A DNA stretch of 53,357 bases from JAVBNH01 sp031551635 (GTDB lineage: Bacteria > Bacillota > Clostridia > Oscillospirales > Acutalibacteraceae), in contig JAVBNH010000022.1 in NCBI GenBank assembly GCA_031551635.1, positions 1 to 53,357 of the forward strand, read 5' to 3'. A model generated the notes under the pieces. That model was not told the origin of the DNA. It saw only the letters and a program-made list of their open reading frames with translations, and did no database searches. The translations under genes were made by a program, and so were the position numbers. Every line of letters starts with the position of its first letter. The first letter of the stretch is position 1. This document shows, piece by piece, positions 15,485-24,564 of the stretch.

Positions 15485-17356
15485 TAAATTTCCCTGTTTT
15501 GTCAAATAAATCAATAAAACAGATATATCCGCGGGGCTGACACCTGAAATCCTCGACGCCTGTCCGAGCGAATGCGGGCGAACCCTGCTCAGCTTCTCAA
15601 TCGCTTCTTTTCTGAGGTTGATTATCAGGCTGTAATCAATTTCGTCGGGAATACGCTTCTCCTCCAGCCTTGCCATCTCCCTGACCTGAGCGAGCTGGCG
15701 CTTGATGTAGCCCTCATATTTTATATCTATCTCAACCTGCTCGAAAACCTCATAGGGTAAATCTGGTCGATTTTTATCAAACTCAGTCAAATCCTCATAG
15801 TTTATTTGCGGACGTCGGAGCAAATCGGCGATTTTCGCACCGGTCACAAGCGCTGATGTTTCACGTGAAACCAGAAGCGTATTCAAAGCATCACAGGGCG
15901 GAATAACACTCGCCTCAACCCTTCTGCGTTCATTTTTAATTCTCTCGAGCTTTTCGAGAAAACGGCTGTACCGCTCATAGGAAATCAACCCGATTTTGTA
16001 TCCCAGCTCCGTAAGCCGAATATCGGCATTGTCCTGCCTTAGCAGCAGCCGGTATTCGCTGCGAGAGGTCATCATTCTGTAAGGGTCATTGCAGCCCTTT
16101 GTCACTAGGTCGTCAATGAGTGTGCCGATATATGAGCCGCTGCGCTCAAAAATAATCTGGTCGCGCCCGAGAATTATCATCGCGGCGTTAATACCTGCGA
16201 CAAGCCCCTGGGCTGCAGCTTCCTCATAGCCGCTCGAGCCGTTAAACTGCCCCGCGCCGAAAAGATTTTCAAACTCGAGAAACTCCAGCGTAGCCTTTAA
16301 ACAGAGGGGGTCAACGCAGTCATATTCAATGGCATAGGCGTTGCGCATGACTTCACAGCGCTCAAGCCCCTTTATGGTATGAATCAAATCAAGCTGAACG
16401 TCCTCGGGAAGGGAGGAGGAGCAGCCCTGTAGATACAGCTCCTGAGAACCCGCGCCGCAGGGTTCCAGAAAAAGCTGATGCCTCTGCTTGTCCACAAATC
16501 GGACGATTTTATCCTCAATACTCGGGCAGTAGCGGGGGCCTGTGCCTTCAATCTGACCGCTGTAAAGCGGCGAGCGGTGAAGGTTTTCGGTGATTATTCG
16601 CTTAGTTTCATCGTTTGTATATGTGATATAGCAATTATGCGTGTTTTTTGGCGGTGTATCGCATTCAAAAGAGAAGGGAACAACCCTTTCATCGCCTTCT
16701 TGCAGCTCAAGAACGCTTAAATCTACGCTTCGGCGGTTGATGCGCGAGGGTGTGCCTGTTTTAAAGCGGCGAAGCTCAATCCCAAGCTCTGCAAGCGAAT
16801 CGCTCAGGGCATTGCAGGGGAATGCGCCGTCCGGACCGCTCGAATAGCTCTTGTCGCCTACATGAACCTTCCCGCGCAGGAAGGTTCCGGTGGCGAGAAT
16901 AACAATTTTTACCGTGTAAACCGCGTCAAGCATTGTTTTCACAAGCCATTCGCCGTTTTCACAGCTTTCAAGAGAAACTATTTCCGCCTGCTTAAGCGTC
17001 AGGTTTTCCTGAGCTTCAAGGGTGTTTTTCATATAAATGCTATATTGCCGACGGTCAATCTGGGCTCGCAGCGAATGCACCGCCGGACCCTTGCCGAGGT
17101 TAAGCATACGGCTCTGGAGGGTGTTTTTATCCGCCGCCCGCCCCATTTCGCCGCCCAGAGCGTCAATCTCCCGCACTAGATGTCCCTTGGAGGTGCCGCC
17201 GATGCTCGGATTGCATGCCATATTGCCAATCCAGTCAAGGTTTTCGGTGAAAACAACGACAGAACAGCCGAGCCTTGAAGCTGCCAACGCTGCTTCAATC
17301 CCGGCATGACCCGCGCCTATGACGGCAATATCAAAATTTCCAGTAAAATATTCCAT
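15479..17356 (-). CDS. mnmG: tRNA uridine-5-carboxymethylaminomethyl modification enzyme MnmG
   Basis: MnmG (GidA) works with MnmE to build the cmnm5 group on wobble U34 of several tRNAs; it binds FAD. It has 625 residues, full length. The dinucleotide-binding motif is VIGAGHAGIEAALAASRLG near the N-terminus; further family marks are NPSIGGTSKGHLVREIDALG, LNLGKGPAVHSLRAQIDR and TSRSEYRLLLRQDNAD. The C-terminal helical domain that contacts MnmE ends in VSPADISVLLIYL. No clear ribosome binding site is visible; a heptamer array begins 10 bp upstream of the ATG. A parS-type site lies within the gene. Confidence 0.98.
   Translation of the reverse strand: MEYFTGNFDIAVIGAGHAGIEAALAASRLGCSVVVFTENLDWIGNMACNPSIGGTSKGHLVREIDALGGEMGRAADKNTLQSRMLNLGKGPAVHSLRAQIDRRQYSIYMKNTLEAQENLTLKQAEIVSLESCENGEWLVKTMLDAVYTVKIVILATGTFLRGKVHVGDKSYSSGPDGAFPCNALSDSLAELGIELRRFKTGTPSRINRRSVDLSVLELQEGDERVVPFSFECDTPPKNTHNCYITYTNDETKRIITENLHRSPLYSGQIEGTGPRYCPSIEDKIVRFVDKQRHQLFLEPCGAGSQELYLQGCSSSLPEDVQLDLIHTIKGLERCEVMRNAYAIEYDCVDPLCLKATLEFLEFENLFGAGQFNGSSGYEEAAAQGLVAGINAAMIILGRDQIIFERSGSYIGTLIDDLVTKGCNDPYRMMTSRSEYRLLLRQDNADIRLTELGYKIGLISYERYSRFLEKLERIKNERRRVEASVIPPCDALNTLLVSRETSALVTGAKIADLLRRPQINYEDLTEFDKNRPDLPYEVFEQVEIDIKYEGYIKRQLAQVREMARLEEKRIPDEIDYSLIINLRKEAIEKLSRVRPHSLGQASRISGVSPADISVLLIYLTKQGNLQ
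15857..15872. promoter_or_regulatory. parS-like site inside mnmG
   Basis: TGTTTCACGTGAAACC matches the bacterial parS consensus TGTTNCACGTGAAACA at 15 of 16 positions. The core GTTTCACGTGAAAC (15858-15871) is a perfect palindrome. It encodes Val-Ser-Arg-Glu-Thr of MnmG on the minus strand and lies about 1.5 kb from the parB/noc gene. Confidence 0.85.
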
Positions 17357-17365
17357 AATTTATGA

Positions 17366-17780
17366 GTGTACAATGTACTGTGTACAGTGTACGAATAGAG
17401 GTCGGATAGATAGATTTGCTAAGGCTTAATATTCTCACCCGACTTGATTTATACTAACGTGGGTTTGGCTTGCCAAGCCCACAACCCAAGTCTTGTTTTT
17501 TATTGAGCTTTCAGCCCACTAAGGTACTAATCGTCATTTAAAAAGTCGAAATATCTCATTCGCTTATCTGTTTTGCTATATCGCAATAACAGTCTCATTG
17601 GAATTTCTCTTTTTAAATGAGGATATGTGATATATAATTGCATAATTTATCTGCTTTAAGCCAGCTTAATGATGCTTTTTAAAATCATCCGCGAGCAGAT
17701 TGTTAAAAACTACTGTATTTTTTACCCGCGACAACATCTGTACACTTTACACTGTACACTGTACACTTTAACTCTTAACT
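17366..17780. repeat. Array-bounded intergenic element 2 with nested repeats
   Basis: Left array: four units (GTGTACA, ATGTACT, GTGTACA, GTGTACG; 17366-17393). Right array: TGTACAC-type units (17739-17766) then TTTAACT and CTTAACT. The two arrays are inverted relative to each other. The body is homologous to element 1 but is split by repeat copy B (17455-17530) and by an 87-bp hairpin (12-bp perfect inverted repeat TCATTTAAAAAG, 17534-17545 and 17609-17620). This fills the 428-bp gap between mnmG and cysS; no gene is seen in it. Confidence 0.85.
17455..17530 (+). repeat. 76-bp palindromic dispersed repeat, copy B
   Basis: Same orientation as copy A and nearly identical. One change in the palindrome (GTGGGTTTGGC) converts a G-C to a G-U pair. 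It is nested inside element 2. Confidence 0.9.
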
Positions 17781-17784
17781 CTTT

Positions 17785-19176
17785 TTAACTCCTGATTTTA
17801 GCTCCCTGCGGTGTGTCCTCAATCACAACGCCGAGAGCCTTTATCTCATCGCGAATTCTGTCTGCTTCTGCCCAGTTTTTTTCTTTTCTCGCCTGAGCTC
17901 GAGCCGCGATTAAAGCCTCAACCTTCTCGTCGAGCGAATTATCTTTTTTAAGGTTATAAAGCAATCCCAGAACACCGCAGAGCTCGTCGAAAGCGTTCAG
18001 AGTAAAGCTAATATTCGCAGCGCTTGTGCCTTCAACAAGCACGGTTTTGTTAATATCCCTGACAAACTCAAAGATTGCCGCCAGAGCGTCGGCGGTGTTC
18101 AGGTCGTCATCCATCGCTTCGTTAAACTGATTTTTTCTTGCCTCGCAAACAGCCTTCAATTCCTCGCTCACGCTGCCCTCCGGTGCGTTTTTCAGCGCGA
18201 AATCAAGGCTTTCGCGGCAGGTATACAGGCGCGAGAGCGAGTTAACGCACTGGTCGAGAACTTCCTTGCTGTAGTTAATCGGGCTTCTATAGTGCGACGA
18301 GAGCATAAAATATCGGATCGGCTCGTAGCCGTAAACCTTCGCGACATCACGGATTGTGAAAAAGTTGTTCAGCGATTTTGACATTTTTACGCCGTCAACA
18401 TTGATATAGCCGTTATGCATCCAGTATTTTGCGAAGGATGTGCCGCTGCAGCATTCGCTCTGAGCAATTTCATTTTCATGATGGGGAAAAATCAGGTCCT
18501 GCCCGCCCGCATGAATATCGATAGTCGTGCCGAGATAACGCCTTGACATCGCCGAGCACTCGATATGCCAGCCGGGACGCCCCTTGCCCCACGGGGAATC
18601 CCATGAAGGCTCGCCCTCCTTGGCTTTCTTCCAAAGTGCGAAATCAGCGGGCTCACGCTTTATTTCTCCCACGGCAATACGTGCACCTGAAACAAGCTCC
18701 TCGAGCGGCTGGTGCGAGAGCTTGCCGTATTCGGGGAATTTAGAAGGGCTGAAATAAACATCACCCTCGGATTCATATGCAAAACCTTTTGATATAAGGT
18801 CGCCTACAAGAGAAATTATCTCGCCGAGATTTTCAGTCGCCTTCGGGTGAGTGGTCGCGCGGCGGACATTCATGCCGTCCGCGTCGGTGAAATATTCCCC
18901 GATATAAGTTTCGGAAATAACAGAAAAATCAACACCCTCCTCGTTCGCGCGGTTGATGATTTTGTCGTCTATATCGGTAAAATTCTGGACATAATTTACC
19001 TTTAAGCCCCTATATTCAAGATAGCGGCGCAGCACATCAAAAACGCAGAGCGGTCTGCCGTTGCCCATGTGAATAAAGTTGTAAACAGTCGGGCCGCAGA
19101 CATAAATCATGACCTCACCGTCCCTGAGCGGAACAAGCTCCTCTTTTGCGCGAGAAAGAGTGTTGTAAATCTTCAT
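17785..19176 (-). CDS. cysS: Cysteinyl-tRNA synthetase
   Basis: CysS charges tRNA-Cys. It has 463 residues. The class I signature is HMGNGRP (HIGH equivalent), and KMSKSLNN is the second ATP-binding loop. The catalytic zinc ligands lie in YVCGPTVYN, WHIECSAMS and HHENEIAQ. The C-terminal anticodon-binding part has the usual NWAEADRIRDEI. It is 23 bp downstream of cysE in a cysE-cysS operon. The stop codon lies at the edge of the TTAACT-type heptamers of element 2. Confidence 0.98.
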   Translation of the reverse strand: MKIYNTLSRAKEELVPLRDGEVMIYVCGPTVYNFIHMGNGRPLCVFDVLRRYLEYRGLKVNYVQNFTDIDDKIINRANEEGVDFSVISETYIGEYFTDADGMNVRRATTHPKATENLGEIISLVGDLISKGFAYESEGDVYFSPSKFPEYGKLSHQPLEELVSGARIAVGEIKREPADFALWKKAKEGEPSWDSPWGKGRPGWHIECSAMSRRYLGTTIDIHAGGQDLIFPHHENEIAQSECCSGTSFAKYWMHNGYINVDGVKMSKSLNNFFTIRDVAKVYGYEPIRYFMLSSHYRSPINYSKEVLDQCVNSLSRLYTCRESLDFALKNAPEGSVSEELKAVCEARKNQFNEAMDDDLNTADALAAIFEFVRDINKTVLVEGTSAANISFTLNAFDELCGVLGLLYNLKKDNSLDEKVEALIAARAQARKEKNWAEADRIRDEIKALGVVIEDTPQGAKIRS

Positions 19177-19199
19177 ATCAATATTCCTTTTTGTAATAT

Positions 19200-19826
19200 T
19201 TATTTCTTCATTTGATTTTTTAATATCTCAAGCTCTTTTTTGAGCATGTTAATTTCAGACATAATCGGGTCGGGAATATGCACCTGGTCGAGCAGCTCGA
19301 CAACCTTCTGTCCGTCACGCTTCACTACCTTCGCGGGTACTCCGACAGCGGTTGAGTTCGGCGGAATCTCTTCAAGCACCACCGCACCCGCGGCTATATT
19401 TGTGTTGTCGCCGATTCTGAAGGGACCGAGCACCTTTGCGCCCGCTCCGATAAGCACATTATTGCCTATAGTCGGGTGGCGTTTTCCTGTGTCCTTACCA
19501 GTACCGCCAAGGGTCACACCCTGATATATAATCACATCGTCGCCGATTTCGGCGGTTTCGCCTATGACAACACCCGTGCCGTGGTCGATGAAAAAACGCT
19601 TGCCGATAGTCGCTCCCGGGTGGATTTCTATGCCAGTCTTTCTCACGCTGCGCTGGGAAATCCAGCGCGCGGCGAAGTGGTGACCGTGGGCATAAAACCA
19701 GTGCGCCTTTCTGTGGGAACGCACCGCGCGAAGCCCCGGATAGAGGAAAAGTATCTCAAAAAAGGAGCTTGCCGCAGGGTCGCGCGCTTTAATGCAGGCT
19801 ATATCCTCTCTAAGTCTTTGAAACAT
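19200..19826 (-). CDS. cysE: Serine O-acetyltransferase
   Basis: CysE acetylates L-serine with acetyl-CoA, the first step of cysteine synthesis. It is a left-handed beta-helix (hexapeptide repeat) enzyme; IHPGATIGKRFFIDHGTGVV, IGETAEIGDDVIIYQGVTLG and RHPTIGNNVLIGAGAKVLG are diagnostic. The start is set at ATG 19826 (MFQRLREDI); the frame extends four codons to a TTG. At ~208 residues it is the short Firmicutes form. Pairing with cysS links cysteine supply to its use in translation. No T-box leader was recognised upstream. Confidence 0.95.
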   Translation of the reverse strand: MFQRLREDIACIKARDPAASSFFEILFLYPGLRAVRSHRKAHWFYAHGHHFAARWISQRSVRKTGIEIHPGATIGKRFFIDHGTGVVIGETAEIGDDVIIYQGVTLGGTGKDTGKRHPTIGNNVLIGAGAKVLGPFRIGDNTNIAAGAVVLEEIPPNSTAVGVPAKVVKRDGQKVVELLDQVHIPDPIMSEINMLKKELEILKNQMKK

Positions 19827-19979
19827 AATAAACACCAACTAAAATAATAGTTTTTATTATTCTATACCATTTGAACCTGTTTTGTCATCTGAAATTTAAA
19901 ATTTCGGTGTTTTCAATCATTATATGAGTATCCCGGCAGGCAAATTTGTGTTTTTTATGTATAATAATAAGGCAAAGCC

Positions 19980-21488
19980 TTATTCGCTGTCTCCTGTAAC
20001 CTGATTTCTGATTTGTCTCCTGCTTTGCAGCTCCGCGAGGATTCTTCTGTGTTCCTTTGTCGGCAGGGCATATTTCCTCATCGGAATCAAAGAGAGAATA
20101 ATACCAATGGCAGGTGGGATTGAGCAGAGGAAAAACATCATCATGCGAATTTTTTCAAACTGCGCGTCCGCCTTGAAGCTCGCGCCATTATAGAGGGCGT
20201 CGTTTACGGCTCTCACACCGTCACCGCTGAAGCCGACTATAGCATAGCCAATGCCGGAAATAATCGCCGCTACACCTGAACTGAGCTTGACCATAAAGGA
20301 CTGCCCTGAAAAAAACACCGCATCGGGTCTGTAATATGTGTGATATTCCTCGTAGTCAATGGCATCCGCAATCATAATGGAGGTCAGCACATTCACCGCG
20401 CCCATACCGAGACCTGCGCAGACCATAAGAACAGTCAGCCCCACAATGCCGAAGGCACTGTTCAGGGTATTGGGCGCGATAAGATAGAGCACAAAAATCA
20501 GGATATATGGAACGGCAGAGAAAGCAGTGCTGAAGCGGTAAATTCCTTCTTTCGAAAAGCGGTCGGTGAATTTCGGCACAAGCAGCATTGAAAATGTCTG
20601 CCCGGCGAAATTCGCGCCGCCGATGAGCAGCATCATTAAAATATAGCTTGTGCGTCCGTTGTCGCCGAAGTAATAAGCAAAAAGTGTCGTCTGTACGACG
20701 GTTATCACATTGACGGGACTGCGCACAATACCGGAAATCAGCAGCTGTCTGAAGGGCTTACAACGCAGCATCAGCTTGAAATTATCGAGAATTGAGCGTT
20801 TTTTTGTGTCAGCCGTCCTAACTCTCTCGCGAGTGAAAACCCCTGCGAGCTGGAACATCAGAGAGCTTAAAAGCGTCAGAGTAATCGCGACAGCCGCGAC
20901 ACCGTATTGCAGCCCCCTTGTGTTGCCGTACTGATTATTGAAAAACCTTGAAACCATTTGCGAAACCGGAACAATGGCTATCATAACACCGCCGCCGCCG
21001 AGAGCTCCCGCAATTTTCGCGAGTGAAAGAAGACCTGAACGGTCCTTTTCGTCCTCAGACATTAGCGGGATAATTCCCCACAGCGGAACATCGCCCGCAG
21101 TGTAGGCAAAGCCCCACAGCAAATAGGAAATCGCAGCCCATGCGATAATGACAATGTTCGCCGAAACCGCATTTTCAGAGGAATAAATTCCGTTTACAAA
21201 ACAGAGAATTGTCGCGATGAAAACAGCGGAAGGAGCATAAAAAAGATATGGACGGCATTTACCGAATTTTGTATGCGTCGAGTCGACAATAGAGCCCATT
21301 ATCGGGTCCTTGAGCGCGTCCCATACCCTCGCGGCGGTAAAAATAATGCTGACGGCGATTGCCGGAATAAAAATAACACTTTGAAAATAATATGTAAGCC
21401 CTGTGCTGATAATGCCATAAAGCATATTCTGCCCGAACATAGCGATTATAAAGGTATATTTTTCTTTTGAGGTATAGGTTTGAGGCAT
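19980..21488 (-). CDS. GPH-family sugar:cation symporter
   Basis: A 12-helix major-facilitator-type transporter of the glycoside-pentoside-hexuronide family, which imports glycosides with Na+ or H+. Family marks: RVWDALKDPIMGSIVDST with FGKCRPY in the first loop, and EYHTYYRPDAVFFSGQSFMVKLSSG in the second half. The ATG at 21488 is preceded by GGCGG; a TTG lies 18 bp further up. It is transcribed alone after GtrA. Substrate not predictable. A second family member is at 42610-44118. Confidence 0.9.
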   Translation of the reverse strand: MPQTYTSKEKYTFIIAMFGQNMLYGIISTGLTYYFQSVIFIPAIAVSIIFTAARVWDALKDPIMGSIVDSTHTKFGKCRPYLFYAPSAVFIATILCFVNGIYSSENAVSANIVIIAWAAISYLLWGFAYTAGDVPLWGIIPLMSEDEKDRSGLLSLAKIAGALGGGGVMIAIVPVSQMVSRFFNNQYGNTRGLQYGVAAVAITLTLLSSLMFQLAGVFTRERVRTADTKKRSILDNFKLMLRCKPFRQLLISGIVRSPVNVITVVQTTLFAYYFGDNGRTSYILMMLLIGGANFAGQTFSMLLVPKFTDRFSKEGIYRFSTAFSAVPYILIFVLYLIAPNTLNSAFGIVGLTVLMVCAGLGMGAVNVLTSIMIADAIDYEEYHTYYRPDAVFFSGQSFMVKLSSGVAAIISGIGYAIVGFSGDGVRAVNDALYNGASFKADAQFEKIRMMMFFLCSIPPAIGIILSLIPMRKYALPTKEHRRILAELQSRRQIRNQVTGDSE

Positions 21489-21560
21489 TATAATTCCGCC
21501 GTTCAATTTAGATATCGAATTCAGATTTTCCCTGTCAACTACTCAATTCTATTAAAAATA

Positions 21561-22139
21561 TCATTTTTTATGCGGCTTGAATTTTTTCTTTGTGGCATAT
21601 CTGTTTTTGCTCTTTTTGCCTGATTTGTCAAGGCTTTTCCTCATGTCTCGCTTTGACCATTTCTCCTTTTTGGGAGCTTTATTATCCTCGGCGCGGGCAT
21701 CTGAGCCCTGCTCCTTCAAGCCGCTTTTATTTGTGTTCATGGAATTATTGTAAACGACAAAACGGCAGAAGAGATACTCAAGCACAAGGTTGAACACCAT
21801 CGTTACAGCGAGAATCAGATATTCGTTCCAACCCTTGCCCTCGAGCGCATTTCCCGCCCAGGTAGAAACAGGGGTAAAAACAAGATAGAAGCCCGCAACC
21901 TTCAGCATAGCCATGGGGATGTTGTTTGCAGATTTAAAGGTAAATTTGCGGTTCAGTGTAAAATTCCACAAGACTGACAGAATAAGCGCGGGGAGGTATT
22001 TTGACCAGTATGACCATTCGGTGGTTCTCTCAAGCAGGGTAAAAACAGCGGTTTCAATAATTCCGGCGGAGATGGAAAGAAGCGCGAATTTAACGGTTTG
22101 CTTCAGGTTTTGCTCTTTTGAAAGCTCACTTTGTTTCAT
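21561..22139 (-). CDS. GtrA-like membrane protein with basic tail
   Basis: Residues ~15-125 give the four transmembrane helices of the GtrA/DPMS family, thought to flip or carry lipid-linked sugars or aid glycosylation (FALLSISAGIIETAVF, LSVLWNFTLNRKFTF, EYLFCRFVVY). The last ~60 residues are an unusual Lys/Arg-rich tail ending KKKFKPHKK that is not part of the family core. The gene sits 17 bp after the MATE gene and is probably cotranscribed. Confidence 0.85.
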   Translation of the reverse strand: MKQSELSKEQNLKQTVKFALLSISAGIIETAVFTLLERTTEWSYWSKYLPALILSVLWNFTLNRKFTFKSANNIPMAMLKVAGFYLVFTPVSTWAGNALEGKGWNEYLILAVTMVFNLVLEYLFCRFVVYNNSMNTNKSGLKEQGSDARAEDNKAPKKEKWSKRDMRKSLDKSGKKSKNRYATKKKFKPHKK

Positions 22140-22156
22140 AATCTAATCTTTCCTTT

Positions 22157-23566
22157 TTACAGTTTTATCTGCTTCCATTTGCCTTTATAAAAACGCGTTC
22201 CCGCAAAAAGCAGCCTTATGTACATATCGATAACGAGCGAATACCACGCGCCGATAAGCCCTAAGCCCAGAGGATAGCAAAGAATATATGTCGACACGGG
22301 TCTGATTATCATAATCGAAATAAGCGAAGCGAAGGCGACATATTTTGTGTCGCCGCTGCCCCTCAGGCAGCCGGTGTAAATGAGCTGAACAATCTGCGCG
22401 GGGGACGCTATCGCCACAAGCCGTAGAATACGAATTCCCATCGCGATAATCGCGGGATCCTTCGTGAACATGCTCATGAGCATATTTCCGCCAAACATGA
22501 AAAGACAGAAAAGCCCGGCGGCGATAATCAGCCCCACTCTTTGGGTAGCTTTCCCATAGACGGAAGCCATATCGCTGCGATTTCGCCCGAGGTTCTGCCC
22601 GACAAGAGAGGATACAGAGATGCTCAGACCGTCACCGACGGTAAATGAAAGGTTTATAATGCTCATGCAGATATTATGTGTTGCGAAATCGGTTGTGCCG
22701 AAACGGGCGACAAGCATGACATAGGCAAAAAATCCGATTCTGACAAATAGCTGCTCAACTGACGCGCCCGTACTGACCTTCAGCAGAGCCTTCAGGTTCG
22801 TAAAGTCGCGCGAAAACATATCCTTGAGGCTTATTCTCAGGTAGACAGGCTTATATAGCACCGTTTTTAGCGATATTAAGCACGAGACGACATTGCCCAT
22901 GAGCGTCGCAATTGCCGCGCCGGTAACTCCAAGCTCCGGGAAGGGACCTATACCATTTATGAGAAGATAATTAAAAATTACGTTGACTATATTCGCGGAA
23001 ATATTGGTGTACATCGAGATTTTCGTGTTTCCGCAGCCCCTGTGCGCGGCGTTTATAGCCATACCGAAGGAGGTGAAAAGCATGCCTACCATCGTTATTT
23101 TGAAGTAATTTGAGGACAGCTCAAGCGTGTCGGTATTGGCTCCCGCCAGACGCAGCAGCGGACGGCAAAAAACAAAGGACACCGTAAAAAGCAGCACCGC
23201 GAGAACAAGACAGACGAGCATCGCCTGAGACAGGGTTCGGTTAGCTCCCTCGCGGTTTTCCTCGCCCTTCCGGCGGCTGACTATAGCCGTTACGCCGACA
23301 TTCAGCGCGAAAAAAATAGCGTAAAAAACAAGCCTGGGCTGGTCTGTCAATCCGACGGCGGCAATAGACGCCGTGCCGCAAGAGCTGACCATAATCTTGT
23401 CAACAAAGTTCATAAGACCGATTAAAACAGTCTCAAAAACCGCCGGGCAGGCAATTCGCGCGAAGGTTGTGTATACCTCCCTGCCCGAATAAGGGTCACC
23501 GAGCCATTTACCCTTTACAAGGTATTCCGGCGAAAATATTCTTTTGGCAAGATTTAATAGCAGCAA
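22157..23566 (-). CDS. MATE-family efflux transporter
   Basis: A 469-residue, 12-helix multidrug or metabolite exporter driven by Na+ or H+. Family features: RIACPAVFETVLIGLMNFVD at the start, MVGMLFTSFGMAINAAHRGCG, and LGVTGAAIATLMGNVVS. The start is a TTG at 23566 with AAAGGACGG 12 bp upstream. It follows nadC, separated by a heptamer array. Substrate unknown. Confidence 0.92.
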   Translation of the reverse strand: MLLLNLAKRIFSPEYLVKGKWLGDPYSGREVYTTFARIACPAVFETVLIGLMNFVDKIMVSSCGTASIAAVGLTDQPRLVFYAIFFALNVGVTAIVSRRKGEENREGANRTLSQAMLVCLVLAVLLFTVSFVFCRPLLRLAGANTDTLELSSNYFKITMVGMLFTSFGMAINAAHRGCGNTKISMYTNISANIVNVIFNYLLINGIGPFPELGVTGAAIATLMGNVVSCLISLKTVLYKPVYLRISLKDMFSRDFTNLKALLKVSTGASVEQLFVRIGFFAYVMLVARFGTTDFATHNICMSIINLSFTVGDGLSISVSSLVGQNLGRNRSDMASVYGKATQRVGLIIAAGLFCLFMFGGNMLMSMFTKDPAIIAMGIRILRLVAIASPAQIVQLIYTGCLRGSGDTKYVAFASLISIMIIRPVSTYILCYPLGLGLIGAWYSLVIDMYIRLLFAGTRFYKGKWKQIKL

Positions 23567-23590
23567 GCTTTTGACCGTCCTTTATTTTAG

Positions 23591-23639
23591 GGATTAGCAT
23601 CCAGAATCTAGCATCCAGAATCTAGCATCTAGCATCTAG
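23591..23639. repeat. Heptamer tandem array, 7 units
   Basis: The units GGATTAG, CATCCAG, AATCTAG, CATCCAG, AATCTAG, CATCTAG, CATCTAG are in perfect 7-bp register. The last part overlaps the 3' end of nadC, whose final codons (LDARC) and TAG stop (23622-23624) are array sequence. Confidence 0.95.
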
Positions 23640-24467
23640 TTTCAATGAAATATCAAATGCCTTCACCGAGTGCGTCAACGCACCCATAGATATTATATCA
23701 ACGCCGGTTTCGGCAACCTCTTTAATGTTTTCGAGGGTGATTGTGCCCGATGCCTCAACCGCCGCCTTTTTGTCTATCAGCGCGACCGCTTCCCTCATCT
23801 GAGCGTTTGTCATATTGTCGAGCATAATTATGTCAGCACCGGCTTCAAGCGCCTGCCTGACCTCTGCGAGATTTCTTGTTTCAACCTCGATTTTAACAGT
23901 GTGCCCGACCTTTTCGCGCAGCAGCTTTACTGTTTTCAGTATTCCTCCGCCCGCATCAATGTGATTGTCCTTTAGCATAGCCGCGTCGCTGAGGTTAAAG
24001 CGGTGGTTTTTACCGCCGCCGCACATAACGGCGTATTTCTGCAAGGCACGAAGCCCCGGCAGGGTCTTTCTCGTTTCCGCGATGCTGACACCTGTACCCT
24101 CTGCAGCCTTGACGGCGGCGGCGGTCATAGTCGCGATGCCCGACATATGCTGCAGCAAATTAAGCGAGGTGCGCTCTCCCTGCAGCAGCATTGCGGTTTT
24201 ACCCTCGATTTCGGCTATAATATCGCCTTTTTTAAGCAGCGTACCGTCAGTGAAATATTTCTTATATGAAAACGTGGTATCCAGCAGAGCGAATACACGC
24301 AGTGCCGCGTCAATTCCGCAGAGAATCCCGTCCGCCTTGGCGATAAAACGCGCTCGCGAAACGCTGTCTTCATCGATAATAAAGCAGCTCGAAACATCGA
24401 TGTAGTTAATATCCTCCCGCAGAGCCGCGCGGATAACATCGTCTATATATATTTGAGGTAAAATCAT
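23622..24467 (-). CDS. nadC: Nicotinate-nucleotide pyrophosphorylase (carboxylating)
   Basis: NadC converts quinolinate plus PRPP to nicotinate mononucleotide, CO2 and PPi, the third step of NAD synthesis from aspartate. It has 281 residues. Motifs: GERTSLNLLQHMSGIATMT, ETRKTLPGLRALQKYAV, CGGGKNHRFNLSDAAMLKDN, EVETRNLAEVRQALEAGADI and GVDIISMGALTHSVKAFDIS. The last residues derive from the heptamer array. Third gene in the nadA-nadB-nadC run; repeat copy C separates it from nadB. Confidence 0.97.
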   Translation of the reverse strand: MILPQIYIDDVIRAALREDINYIDVSSCFIIDEDSVSRARFIAKADGILCGIDAALRVFALLDTTFSYKKYFTDGTLLKKGDIIAEIEGKTAMLLQGERTSLNLLQHMSGIATMTAAAVKAAEGTGVSIAETRKTLPGLRALQKYAVMCGGGKNHRFNLSDAAMLKDNHIDAGGGILKTVKLLREKVGHTVKIEVETRNLAEVRQALEAGADIIMLDNMTNAQMREAVALIDKKAAVEASGTITLENIKEVAETGVDIISMGALTHSVKAFDISLKLDARC

Positions 24468-24489
24468 GTGTCTTCCTCCGTATAGCTTC

Positions 24490-24564
24490 TAACGTGGGCT
24501 TGGCTTGCCAAGCCCACAATCCAGAACTTGTTTTTATTGAGCCTTCAGCCTATTAAGGTACTAA
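24490..24564 (+). repeat. 76-bp palindromic dispersed repeat, copy C
   Basis: The most diverged copy, with several substitutions in its right half; the palindrome GTGGGCTTGGC/GCCAAGCCCAC is perfect. Its right end (CTAA) supplies the nadB stop codon on the minus strand. Confidence 0.9.

Noticed and set aside
13333..17780. Replication origin (oriC)
   Set aside because: rsmG, mnmG and parB/noc suggest closeness to it, but no cluster of DnaA boxes and no dnaA were seen in the window.
19827..19979. T-box leader for the cysE-cysS operon
   Set aside because: The short AT-rich spacer lacks the conserved T-box sequence and a specifier hairpin.
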